Source: Roseiarcus sp963742305
GTDB lineage: Bacteria > Pseudomonadota > Alphaproteobacteria > Rhizobiales > Beijerinckiaceae
DNA length: 64,000 nt
Direction of reading: 5' to 3'
NCBI GenBank assembly: GCA_963742305.1
Contig: CAVULN010000011.1
Coordinates: 1-64,000, forward strand
Each line of letters begins with the position of its first letter. The first letter of the stretch is position 1. Shown one piece after another: positions 27,276-37,447 of this stretch. Under the pieces are notes generated by a model. That model was not told the origin of the DNA. It made no database searches and saw only the letters and a program-made list of their open reading frames with translations. The translations under genes and the position numbers were made by a program.

Positions 27276-28406
27276 AGCAAGTTTGATCGGACTGGCCAAC
27301 GATTGCCGGTCGTGATTCCGTTCTCTGGGTTGATTTGGAGGACGGGGCATGGCGGGCAAATCTCCAGTGACGGCGACGGAGGAACAACAAGGGGCGCTCA
27401 AGGCTCTCGCCGGCGGCGCGGATCGGGCCGAGGCGGACCGGGCGCGGGCGATCTTGTTGACGCTGGCCGGCTGGACCAGCGCCCGAATCGCCGAAGCTTT
27501 TGGGGTTCGTGAGGATACGGTGCGGCTCTGGCGCAGCGATTTTGCCGGCGGCGGGGTCGAGGCTCTCAAGGCGCGCGTCGCGCCAGGTCCGGAGCCGCTC
27601 AAGGCGCAGGCCGCGCTTCGGGTGGCCGAGCCGCTGTTATCGGCGCCGGTCGCCGATCGGCCCAATTGGACCCTGGCGCGCCTGGCCGAGGAGATCGCCA
27701 GCCGCGAAGGCGTGACGATCTCAAGATCGCAGCTCTCGAAGGTTCTGCGCCAAAAAGGGGGTTCCGCTTCCGCCGCCCGCGCCACACCCTGAAAGGGCGT
27801 CAGGACAAGGACGCCGTCGATCGCATCGGCCTGCGGCTCAAACTGCGCAAGGCGCAAGCCGAGGCCGGCGACATCGTCCTTCTGTTCGCCGACGAAAGCG
27901 AAGCTCTCACGCATCCCTACCTTGCCCGCGCCTGGGCCAGGCGCGGCGCCGACCTGCGTGTGCCGGCGCCGGGGCAAGCCAAGAAGGTTGCGATGATGGG
28001 CTCGCTCGACTACGCAAGGCGCAAGCTCGTCGTCACCACCTCGCCCACCAAGCGCAGCGCCGACTTCATCGAGCATCTGCGGCTCCTTGACCATCTCTAC
28101 GGCCCGAAGCCCGGCGCGCCCTTCAAGCCGGTCGTTCTCGTGCTCGACAACGGCCCGATCCATGTCAGCAAAGCGGCGCATGCCGCGCTCGCCGAACGCG
28201 CCCATTGGCTCGCCGTCGAGTGGCTGCCCAAATACGCCCCGGAACTCAACGACATCGAGATCGTTTGGGGCGATCTGAAAGCCCGCCATCTCGCTCACCA
28301 GACCTTCACCGATCCAGACGTCCTCGACCAGGCTATCCACTGCGCCGTCGCAGCCCTAAACTCGCAGCGCAGCCGCATTCCGTTGGCCAACCAACGAATC
28401 TCTGCT
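27276..28406 (+). mobile_element. IS630-family insertion sequence (copy B, a different lineage)
   Basis: The element is 1131 bp, flanked by TA at 27274-27275 and 28407-28408. Its ends are imperfect inverted repeats: left AGCAAGTTTGATCGGACTGG followed by CCAACG, and the right end read inward AGCAGAGATTCGTTGGTTGG followed by CCAACG. It landed in the TA of the CTAG duplication at the right end of IS5 copy A, so it is younger than that IS5. Confidence 0.87.
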
Positions 28407-28409
28407 TAG
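27349..28409 (+). CDS. IS630-family transposase, two ORFs joined by -1 frameshift
   Basis: orfA encodes a helix-turn-helix region (ILLTLAGWTSARIAEAFGVREDTVRLW). orfB encodes the DDE domain: LLFADESEALTHPYLA, LVLDNGPIHVSKAAH and APELNDIEIVWGDLK. They overlap at AAAAAGGGGG (27752-27761), and a -1 shift gives a 353-aa protein. The stop codon TAG (28407-28409) is made from the target TA plus the next G, so it lies outside the element itself. Confidence 0.88.
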
Positions 28410-28412
28410 TGG

Positions 28413-29270
28413 GTCGTGGAGACGATTTAAGGGACCTGGGATTCCCAAATGGGCTCGAATTGGATTCAACGCTGATTTTTGGAGATCAGCGGTGGACTGC
28501 GACGCACTTCGGGATGACCAGTGGGAACGGCTGCGTGATTTTGTGCCGGGGGGCCGCAAGGGGAAGCGAGGTCCACGTACGGACAATCGGCGTTTTCTCA
28601 ACGCGCTGCTTTGGATGGCGCGCTCGGGAGCCCGCTGGCGAGATCTCCCCGCCCATCTGGGCGACTATGAGACCGTAAAGCGGCGCTACTACCGCTGGAT
28701 CGAGATGGGCGTTCTGGACGGCATCCTCGAAGCGCTGGCGCGCGAGGCCGATCTGGAATGGCTGATGACCGACTCGACCATCGTGCGCGCCCATCAGCAT
28801 GCCGCCGGCGCCCGCCGGCAAAAAGGGGGCCTGATGCTCAGGGCCTCGGGCGCTCCCGCGGCGGTTTGAGCACCAAGATCCACGCCGCCGGCGATGCGTT
28901 GGGCAACCCGGTGCGATTGATCGGCTCGCCAGGCCAACGCAACGACATCGCCTTTGCCCACGCCTGGATTGAAGGCATCGCCGCCGAAGTCGCTATCGCC
29001 GACAAGGGCTATGACGCCGACCACTTCTGCGAGAAGATCGTCGAGGCCGGCAGCCAGGTCGTCATCCCGCCCAGGCGCAATCGCACCCGCCAGCGCCCCT
29101 ACGACGCAGACCTCTACAAGGATCGCAACATCATCGAGCGCTTCTTCAACAAGCTCAACCAGTTCCGCCGCGCCGCCACCCGATACGACAAGCTGCTCGC
29201 CAACTTCAGGGGCTTCGTCAAACTCGCCGCTATCGCCATCTGGCTCAGATAGTCAAATCGTCACCACGGC
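28413..29270 (+). mobile_element. IS5-family insertion sequence (copy B)
   Basis: The element is 858 bp. Left end GTCGTGGAGACGATTTAA and the right end read inward GCCGTGGTGACGATTTGA are good inverted repeats. The right flank is CTAG (29271-29274). At the left, three bases (TGG) separate the end from the restored CTAG of IS5 copy A, so the two IS5 elements sit nearly back to back. A second, broken copy of the same IS lies at 59800-62803. Confidence 0.85.
28492..29252 (+). CDS. IS5-family transposase, two ORFs joined by -1 frameshift
   Basis: orfA encodes MDCDALRDDQWERLRDFVPG...RWRDLPAHLGDYETVKRRY and the first Asp in LMTDSTIVRAHQHAAGA. orfB continues with SRGGLSTKIHAAGDALGNP, AIADKGYDADHF (second Asp) and NIIERFFNKLNQFRRAATRYDK (Glu). 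A -1 shift at AAAAAGGGGG (28820-28829) joins them into 253 aa. All three catalytic acids are present, so this copy may be active. Confidence 0.9.
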
Positions 29271-29290
29271 CTAGCCAAAAGCAGCCCGCT

Positions 29291-30241
29291 CTAGGCTGCG
29301 GCGGACGCCGCCGACGGCCTTGCTTCGTCGCCGTGATGCGCGCCGGGGCAGGTTTTCATCCGCTCGCGCAAGTCCGCGACCAGCCACCGGCCGGCGCGCC
29401 CGGGAACGCGACCGCGCTCATGCACGACGGAGAGAGGAAGCGTGATCTCCTCCTCGTTGGCGATCTCGAGCTTCTTCAGCCGGCCGGCCGCGACATGCTC
29501 GGCGACCATGTGGCTCGGCATATTGCACCAGCCGAAGCCCGCGAGCAGGAACTCGAGGCGGGTGGAGAGGTCCGCGAACCGCCAGATATGACGGCTCACA
29601 ATCCCGCCCGACAGATTCTGGGTGAGCGGCGTGCGGTCGGTCAGCACGAGCTGCACATGCGGCTCGAGCGCCTCGCGCTTGAGCGGCTCAGGCAGAGCGG
29701 CGAGTGGATGGTCCGCAGCCACCACCGGCCACATGGCGATTCGAGTCAGGAATTCGCTCGCTAGGTCGCACGGGCTCGAGGGCGCGATGGTGTAGATCGC
29801 TAGCCTGGCCGCGCCCTCGCGGAGCCGCTGCTCCGCGCCTCCGAGCGCCTCAGTGAAGACCGAGGCGGGCAGAAGCGGAAAGGCGCGGCTCAGCGCCTTG
29901 AGACTCTCCATCAGAAGGGGAATCGGCAACATTGAATCGACCGCGAGCGTAAGCTCCGGCTCGACGTCCTCGGCCATGCTCTGGGCGCGGGCGCGGATGG
30001 CCTGGGCGCCAGCGATCAGCGCCCGGGCGTCGCCGACCAGCGCTCGTCCGGCGTCGGTCAGCTGCGGCGTCTTGCCGGAGCGATCGAACAGGCTGAGACC
30101 GAGGGTCGTTTCGAGAGTCTGGATCGACTGGCTGATCGCGGACTGGACGCGCCCGAGCTTTCGCGACGCGGCGGAAAAGCTTCCGCAATCGGCCACAGCG
30201 ACCAAAATCCGCATCTGGTCGAGCGTGAGCGAGTCGATCAT
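29291..30241 (-). CDS. LysR-family transcriptional regulator
   Basis: The protein has 316 aa. The N-terminal helix-turn-helix (MRILVAVADCGSFSAASRKLGRVQSAISQSIQTLE) is followed by a substrate-binding domain. It is divergent from the nitroreductase gene with 103 bp between the starts, the standard LysR arrangement, so it probably controls nitroreductase-wrbA-doxX as well as itself. Its 3' end is only 17 bp from the CTAG bordering the IS nest, so the region just downstream has been lost. The ligand is unknown. Confidence 0.88.
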   Translation of the reverse strand: MIDSLTLDQMRILVAVADCGSFSAASRKLGRVQSAISQSIQTLETTLGLSLFDRSGKTPQLTDAGRALVGDARALIAGAQAIRARAQSMAEDVEPELTLAVDSMLPIPLLMESLKALSRAFPLLPASVFTEALGGAEQRLREGAARLAIYTIAPSSPCDLASEFLTRIAMWPVVAADHPLAALPEPLKREALEPHVQLVLTDRTPLTQNLSGGIVSRHIWRFADLSTRLEFLLAGFGWCNMPSHMVAEHVAAGRLKKLEIANEEEITLPLSVVHERGRVPGRAGRWLVADLRERMKTCPGAHHGDEARPSAASAAA

Positions 30242-30277
30242 CCATCACCTCCGGCGATGGATACTAGCAGAATTTGG

Positions 30278-30294
30278 CCAATTGAAACGATTGG
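30278..30294. promoter_or_regulatory. Candidate LysR operator
   Basis: The inverted repeat CCAAT-N7-ATTGG lies in the 103-bp LysR/nitroreductase divergent region. It is the clearest dyad in that space and AT-rich around it, as expected for a LysR-type site, although it does not follow the T-N11-A rule exactly. Confidence 0.4.
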
Positions 30295-30344
30295 AAGAAA
30301 GGCCGACATCTTGCTGCAGTGCACCACACCTAAGGGGTCCCAGC

Positions 30345-30953
30345 ATGACCATCCATATTCCCGCCCACAAGACGCTCGACGCTGCGCCGCTCGCCCAGCT
30401 ATTTCTCGAAGCGCGCACGCACAATGTGTTTCTCGACCGGCCGATTTCCGACGAATTGCTCAAGAAGGCGATCGAACTCGCCAGGATGGGGCCGACCAGC
30501 GCCAATCAGTCGCCGATGCGCGTCCTGTTCCTGCGATCCCGAGAGGCCAAGGAGCGGCTGCGGCCGGCTTTGGCGCCCGGCAACCTGGACAAGACGATGA
30601 GCGCGCCGGTCGTCGCGATCACAGCCTTCGACGAGCATTTCTACGAGCATCTGCCATTCCTGATGCCGCACCGGGACATGAGGAGCTACTTCGCCGCTGA
30701 CCCCGCCTTCGCCGCCCGCAGTGCCTTCCAGAACGGCACGCTGCAGGTCGCCTATCTCATCATCGCCCTGCGCGCGGTCGGCCTCGACACCGGGCCGATG
30801 ACCGGATTCGACAACGCCAAGGTCGACGTCGAGTTCTTCCCCGATGGCCACGTCAAGTCGAACGTCCTGATCAATGTCGGCTACGGCGACCACGAAAAGC
30901 TGTTTCCGCGCAGCCCGAGGTTTTCCTTCGACGAGATCGCGAAGATTCTTTGA
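30345..30953 (+). CDS. Nitroreductase-family protein (RutE/HadB-like malonic semialdehyde reductase)
   Basis: The protein has 202 aa from the ATG at 30345. The frame is open far upstream, but the family start MTIHIPAHKTLD lies here, after the divergent promoter region. RTHNVFLDRPISDELL, ARMGPTSANQSPMRVLF and RSAFQNGTLQVAYLIIALRAVGLDTGPMTGFDNAKVD match the RutE subgroup of FMN-dependent nitroreductases. RutE reduces malonic semialdehyde in pyrimidine breakdown, but no other rut genes are here, so a general quinone or aldehyde reductase is equally likely. Confidence 0.85.
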   Translation: MTIHIPAHKTLDAAPLAQLFLEARTHNVFLDRPISDELLKKAIELARMGPTSANQSPMRVLFLRSREAKERLRPALAPGNLDKTMSAPVVAITAFDEHFYEHLPFLMPHRDMRSYFAADPAFAARSAFQNGTLQVAYLIIALRAVGLDTGPMTGFDNAKVDVEFFPDGHVKSNVLINVGYGDHEKLFPRSPRFSFDEIAKIL

Positions 30954-30989
30954 CCGATTTCTGCCGCATGCAAGTCTGAGGAGACGGGA

Positions 30990-31589
30990 ATGGCCAGGGT
31001 GCTCGTCCTATATTATTCAAGTTACGGCCACATCGAGCAGATGGCCTATGCCGAGGCCGAAGGCGCGCGGGCGGCAGGCGCGACGGTTGATGTGAAGCGC
31101 GTGCCCGAGAACGTTCCCGAGGCGGCCGCCAAGGCGGCCCATTTCAAGCTCGATCAGCCGGCGCCGGTCGCCACGCCCGCTGACCTTGCGAACTACGATG
31201 CGATCATCGTCGGCGCCCCGACCCGGTTCGGCCGCATGCCCTCGGCGATGGGCGCCTTCTGGGAGCAGGCCGGCGGCTTGTGGATGAGCGGGGCGTTGCA
31301 CGGAAAAGTCGGCGGCGCCTTCACCTCGAGCGCGACGCAGCACGGCGGCAACGAGACGACCCTGTTCTCCATCATCGCCAACCTCATGCATTTCGGCCTC
31401 ATCATCGTCGGCCTGCCCTACAGCCACGCCGGGCAGATGACGCTCGAGGAGATCGTCGGCGGGGCGCCTTATGGCGCGACCACCATCGCGGGAGGCCAGG
31501 GCCAGCGCCAGCCGAGCAAGCTCGAGCTCGACGGCGCCCGCCACCAGGGCGAACTCATCGCCAAGACCGCCGCCAAGCTCTCCGGCTGA
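30990..31589 (+). CDS. wrbA: NAD(P)H:quinone oxidoreductase WrbA
   Basis: The protein has 199 aa, the usual WrbA length. VLYYSSYGHIEQMA (about 6-19) is the flavodoxin-like FMN phosphate loop. GAPTRFGRMPSAMGAFWEQAGGLW and TSSATQHGGNETTL are WrbA signatures. It reduces quinones by two electrons and protects against redox stress. It lies 36 bp after the nitroreductase gene on the same strand. Confidence 0.93.
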   Translation: MARVLVLYYSSYGHIEQMAYAEAEGARAAGATVDVKRVPENVPEAAAKAAHFKLDQPAPVATPADLANYDAIIVGAPTRFGRMPSAMGAFWEQAGGLWMSGALHGKVGGAFTSSATQHGGNETTLFSIIANLMHFGLIIVGLPYSHAGQMTLEEIVGGAPYGATTIAGGQGQRQPSKLELDGARHQGELIAKTAAKLSG

Positions 31590-31658
31590 AGGCGTCAAAG
31601 TCGCGCCGTGGGGAAGCCTCAGGCGCGAGATTCCATTCTCGGTTGAAAGGCGAACCAA

Positions 31659-32072
31659 ATGACCGACGTTGTTTCCCCGCGCGCGATTCCGCTTGTCGGC
31701 GCAGTGTTGCGCCCGCCCGAGACGCTCTCGCTCCTGCGCATCGTGACCGGGCTTCTGTTCCTCGAGCACGGAACCGGCAAGCTCCTGGGCTTCCCCGCGG
31801 GCCTGCCATTCATCGACCAGATGCCGGCGGGATTGCTCTATTTCACTGGAGCGATGGAGCTGATTGGCGGTCTCTTGGTCACGATCGGACTGTTCACCCG
31901 TCCGGCCGCCTTCATCCTCTCGGGCTTCATGGCGGTCGCCTATTTCCTGGCGCACTTTCCGCAGAGCTTCTTCCCGGCCAAGAACTTCGGCGAGCCGGCC
32001 ATCCTGTTCTGCTTCGTCTTCCTCTACCTTGCCGCCGCCGGCTCCGGGCCTTGGGCGGTTCGGCGGGACTGA
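31659..32072 (+). CDS. DoxX-family membrane protein
   Basis: The protein has 137 aa and four hydrophobic helices. LLRIVTGLLFLEHGTGKLLGFP followed by GAMELIGGLLVTIGLFTRPAAF is typical of DoxX/YphA proteins. Their function is generally unknown; some take part in thiosulfate:quinone or redox-linked membrane complexes. With WrbA and a nitroreductase upstream, a role in quinone or redox stress is a reasonable inference. Confidence 0.82.
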   Translation: MTDVVSPRAIPLVGAVLRPPETLSLLRIVTGLLFLEHGTGKLLGFPAGLPFIDQMPAGLLYFTGAMELIGGLLVTIGLFTRPAAFILSGFMAVAYFLAHFPQSFFPAKNFGEPAILFCFVFLYLAAAGSGPWAVRRD

Positions 32073-32132
32073 AAGGCGAGGCCGCGCGGCCATGCGGCGA
32101 GCAGGATAACATTGCGGGGGGTGTAGCAGCGG

Positions 32133-33767
32133 TCACTGCGCGCCGTGCGGACTAGCGGCCGGCGCGGCGGTCTTGAACGCCCCGAACGGCAACCCACCAA
32201 ACAATCGCCCGAGGTCGCCCGCCGAGAGCGCTGCCGATTGAGCGGCTCCACCGTCCGCGTGCGGCTGCGGCGCGGCGGCCGTACCGCCGGCATTGGGGAT
32301 CGGCATCGGCGGCAAGGGAGCGGTGAGCGCGGCCGCCTTCGCCAACAGCGCGCTGTCGCCGAGCATGCTGTCCTTCCCTTCCAACAAGCCTTCCGCGAGT
32401 CCGAGCGCGCCGGTTGGCGCGCGGTCGACGCCGGCCGTGATGACCTGCGGCAGGGAGCCGCGCGGAGCGACCGCGTCGCGGGTTTGGTCCGTCGCCGAGG
32501 CAAGGATCAGATCCGCTGGACGAACCGGAGGCATGGGCGCTCCGGCGAGCGCGACCGCCGGCTCGAGATCGGCCGGCCGCCGCGGCGGCAGCGGCGCGAG
32601 CGGCTCGCTTGGCGCGGCGTCGCTGGCGGCGTCGGGCTGTTGCGCCGCCGCGACGGCCTGCGGCTTGACGGGCGGCGCGGGCGCCGGCTCGGCGGCGCTC
32701 GCGTAAGCTGCGCCGGTCGGCAAGTCGCGCTTGGCCTTCGCGACCGCCTCCGGTCCGGAATCGGAAGGCTCCGCCTTCGCGACCGGAGCCGCCTCGACAG
32801 GTCCGGCGTAGGTGGGGCCGGTCGGGATGTCGCGCTTGGCCCTCGCGACCGCCTCCGGCCCGACATCGGCGACTTCAATCTGCGGCTGCGGGCCGCTGCT
32901 ACGCCCGCTCCTCGCGTTGCCGATCGCCGCCGTGGCGGTCGTCGCTTCCTGCCCGCTTGCCTCCTCCGCGTCGTCGGCGCCGCCTGCATGGCCGAACAGC
33001 CAGGAGAAGACGCCGCCGAGTTCCCCGCCGCTCGCCACCTGCACCTCGCCGCCGCGCGCCTCGATCTCCGCCCGCGCCAGTTCATAACCGGGCATCGGCT
33101 TGCCGTCGGCAGGAATGAACACCGTCTTTCCGTCCGGGAAAAGCCGGGTCAGCGCGTCGCGGCTCATGCGCGGCCAGTAGCGCACGTCGCCGCTGTCGAT
33201 ATGCACCCAGGGCGTCATGCCGGTCGGGTAGAAGCCGACGCCGCCCGCCTGCATGCGCATGGCGATATCGCGGATGCGCCCGGTGCTGACGTCGATGAAA
33301 TGCGCGTCGATCGCCTTGCCCTGCATGTGCTGTGAGTGCTGAGCCACCTGGCGCGATCGCCGGCGCAGCATGGCGTTGGTTTGCGGCGACCGGTAGCCGG
33401 AGAGAACGTCGATTGGCTTTGTCGAGCCGAACTCGCGGTAGACCTCCCAGAGGATGTCGAACAGATGCGGGTCCATCTTGGTCGACTCGTTGAGCCGCCA
33501 GTCCCGGCAGAACCAGTTCAGTTTGTCGAGCGCCGCCTGGTCATAGACCCCGTTGACCATGAAGGTGAATGAGCCGGTTTCGTGAGTGTGCTGGCTCGAC
33601 AGGGAAATGGTCCGCGTATCGCCGTTGGCGATCGCCGATTCGGTGGAGTTCGGGACAAGGCAAACAGCCACGAACGCCGCCGCCATCGTCAGTTGCGCCA
33701 CAGGCCCGCCGCCGTCGACGCAAATTTTTACCTTGAAACCCGCCAATAACCCATCCTTCCCCAACAC
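32133..33767 (-). CDS. DUF882 (YcbK/M15-like) periplasmic protein with long proline-rich tail
   Basis: The protein has 544 aa. An N-terminal hydrophobic segment (about 22-40) suggests export. Residues about 50-230 form the DUF882 domain related to M15 peptidases; SGYRSPQTNAMLRR, QHMQGKAIDAHFIDV and WVHIDSGDVRYWPRM carry the metal-binding His/Asp positions. The C-terminal half is low-complexity Ala/Pro, with a block G-P-E-A-V-A-x-A-K-R-D-x-P-T-G-x-x-Y-A repeated twice about 35 residues apart. It probably trims or binds peptidoglycan. It lies next to an L,D-transpeptidase gene on the same strand. Confidence 0.8.
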   Translation of the reverse strand: MLGKDGLLAGFKVKICVDGGGPVAQLTMAAAFVAVCLVPNSTESAIANGDTRTISLSSQHTHETGSFTFMVNGVYDQAALDKLNWFCRDWRLNESTKMDPHLFDILWEVYREFGSTKPIDVLSGYRSPQTNAMLRRRSRQVAQHSQHMQGKAIDAHFIDVSTGRIRDIAMRMQAGGVGFYPTGMTPWVHIDSGDVRYWPRMSRDALTRLFPDGKTVFIPADGKPMPGYELARAEIEARGGEVQVASGGELGGVFSWLFGHAGGADDAEEASGQEATTATAAIGNARSGRSSGPQPQIEVADVGPEAVARAKRDIPTGPTYAGPVEAAPVAKAEPSDSGPEAVAKAKRDLPTGAAYASAAEPAPAPPVKPQAVAAAQQPDAASDAAPSEPLAPLPPRRPADLEPAVALAGAPMPPVRPADLILASATDQTRDAVAPRGSLPQVITAGVDRAPTGALGLAEGLLEGKDSMLGDSALLAKAAALTAPLPPMPIPNAGGTAAAPQPHADGGAAQSAALSAGDLGRLFGGLPFGAFKTAAPAASPHGAQ

Positions 33768-34016
33768 CTCGCGACCGGCGGCAAGGCCGGCGGACGGCGC
33801 CTCATCCCATTGTCACGCGCGTACGCTTTCGCGGGCCTCTATCCCGCCGGCATCTAACCCCGACTTGCCGGGCGGCGTCCTCGACCCCGCCCGTGTTCGG
33901 ATTTCCGCCGGACGCGCCCGGGGCGCGCCCCATTCCGACCGTCGTATTGTGACGTTGTGGTCACAGCTAAGGCAAAAAGCGATGTGGACGGCCTATAGCC
34001 CGATATCGGCCTCCTT

Positions 34017-35763
34017 TCAATCTTGACTTGATCGGGCGAGTATGCGCCCGACCCGGCGCGTCCATCCGTAGACGTCCGGCCGCTCTCGTAGCTCGCCGGA
34101 TTCGTCAACGAATTCAGTAAAATACTCGATGTGGACGGGCAACGGCCGCGGCAAAAACACAGCTCGCTCCCGGGTTCCAAAGGCGGCCTCGATCCGCTCT
34201 TCCGTCCATCTCCCTGATTCGCCCTCCAGCACGAGCGCCGCCAGCCTCACCGGGTCCTCGACGCGGATGCATCCATGACTGAACGCGCGGGTCTCCTCGT
34301 CGAACAGATCTCGCGCCGGCGTATCGTGCAGATAGATCGCATGGTCGTTCGGAAACATGAACGCGATCCGCCCGAGCGCATTGTCGTCGCCGGGCGCCTG
34401 GCGGACCGTGAGGCGGCCCCTGACGGTCTTCACCTCGTATCCCCGCCGGCTGAGCGAATTGAGCTTCGACATCATCTCCTTCCGGATGATCGAATTGGGA
34501 ACCTGCCAGGACGGATTGACAAGCACGGCGCGCATCAGGCTGGAAAAGACCGGTGTCGGCGTTGTGGGCTTGCCGACGATGGCGCGCGCCTGAAAAAGGA
34601 CGGTATCGCCGTCGAGCGCCGTGACCGAGAAGTCCGGGACGTTGATCTCGATCCGCTTCTCGCCCATGTCGCGCGGCTCCCAGCGCCACATTTCCATATT
34701 GGCCAGGATCGCCGCGCGCTCGCGCCCGGACGCGCCAAAGGCGGCGCCGGCTGAGGCGGACGCGGTATGAATGCGGGCGTCGGCCCCTCGTTTCGCCCGG
34801 CGCCGGGCCGTCCCCGTTTGCAGGTCGAAAGGCGGATCGGGATCGAGATCGGCGGTGAGGACGCGCCCCACTCCTTCGGCGCTTTCCGGAGCCTCGAGGC
34901 GCTTCAGTTCGTCGCGAAGATCGCGATAGCCCTTCTGCGGCGGATTGAAATCGGCGAGGCGCCGGCCGGGATCGGGCGCGGCCGCCGTTTCGGCGAGCGC
35001 CGCGCCGGGCTCGGCGACGCGCCGGGACGAGGAATATGTACGGCGAAACGCGCGAAGGCGGGACGCGCGATCCGCTCGCCTGCCCGGCATAGACGACGAC
35101 CGCCGCGGAGATCGCCGTCTCGGCCTCGGCGAGCGCGTCCGGGGCGAGGCCACGCTTGAGCGCGCGCGGCAGCGCTAGGGCCGAGAGATCGAGTCCGTCG
35201 TCGCCGGCGCGCTCAAGTCGCGCGAGCACGGCTCGCCCCGCCTCAGTGAGGCCGTCCTCGTCGACCCACGCCGGCTGATAGGCGCGCACGGCGTAGAAGG
35301 CCGCGATCGCCGCGCGCGCGCCGCGCCAGTCGCTGCCGCCCAGCGGGTTCGGCCGCTCGTCGCGGGCGACGAGGCGCTCGAGCGCCGCCTGAAGCGCGCT
35401 TTGCATCGGCGTGAGCGAAGGCCCGGCGGTGGGATCGTAGCCGGCCGTCGGGTTGTCCTGCGGCGCCGGCGCCCGCGACGGCGCCCGGGCGGCGGGGGCG
35501 AAACCGAGTCTTGGTTCGGCGGACAAACCCGCCTCGAGCGCGGGATCCTGGGCGACGCGCGCGGCGTTGAACACGGCGAGCAACGGGCTCGCCTCGCCAG
35601 GCTCGCCGAATCTTGGCGGCGCCTCGGGCGACAGGATCGGGAGCGCGCCTTGGCCCGCAAGAGCGGGGCCCGCCGTCAGCGCGGCGAACACAGCGCCCGT
35701 CAGGAGCGAGCGTCGCTTGCGGCGCCGCTCCTGCGGACGAGGTTCAAGAGACATCTTTCCCAT
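34017..35763 (-). CDS. YcbB-type L,D-transpeptidase, frameshifted as read
   Basis: The first frame (from the ATG at 35763) gives a signal-like N-terminus (RRKRRSLLTGAVFAALTAGPALA), then the SCP-like domain (AIAAFYAVRAYQPAWVDEDG) and SRVPPSRVSPYIF. Near 35030 the protein continues in another frame with ALAETAAAPDPGRRLADFNPP, then the YkuD catalytic domain ending HDTPARDLFDEETRAFSHGCIRVEDP, with the active Cys in HGCIR. One extra base explains the break, and without it the protein is 581 aa, normal for the family. It cross-links peptidoglycan 3-3 in the periplasm. Whether the gene is truly broken depends on that base. Confidence 0.83.
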
Positions 35764-35789
35764 CCACCCCTGTCAGCGCTCCGCCTGCA

Positions 35790-37277
<1,488 letters not shown>

Positions 37278-37447
37278 CGTGGTCTCGAAGGCGGCGTTTG
37301 AGCCGCGCAATGCGCGAGAGTGTGGCATCAGGGTAAATGCGATGTTAACGTCGTCCCGTTCCGGGCCGTCGCATCCGTAAAAGCGCCGCTTTGTGGAGCG
37401 AAACAAGCGCTGAAGCTTAGCGGCAGGCTAACGAAGAGGCTTCGTCG

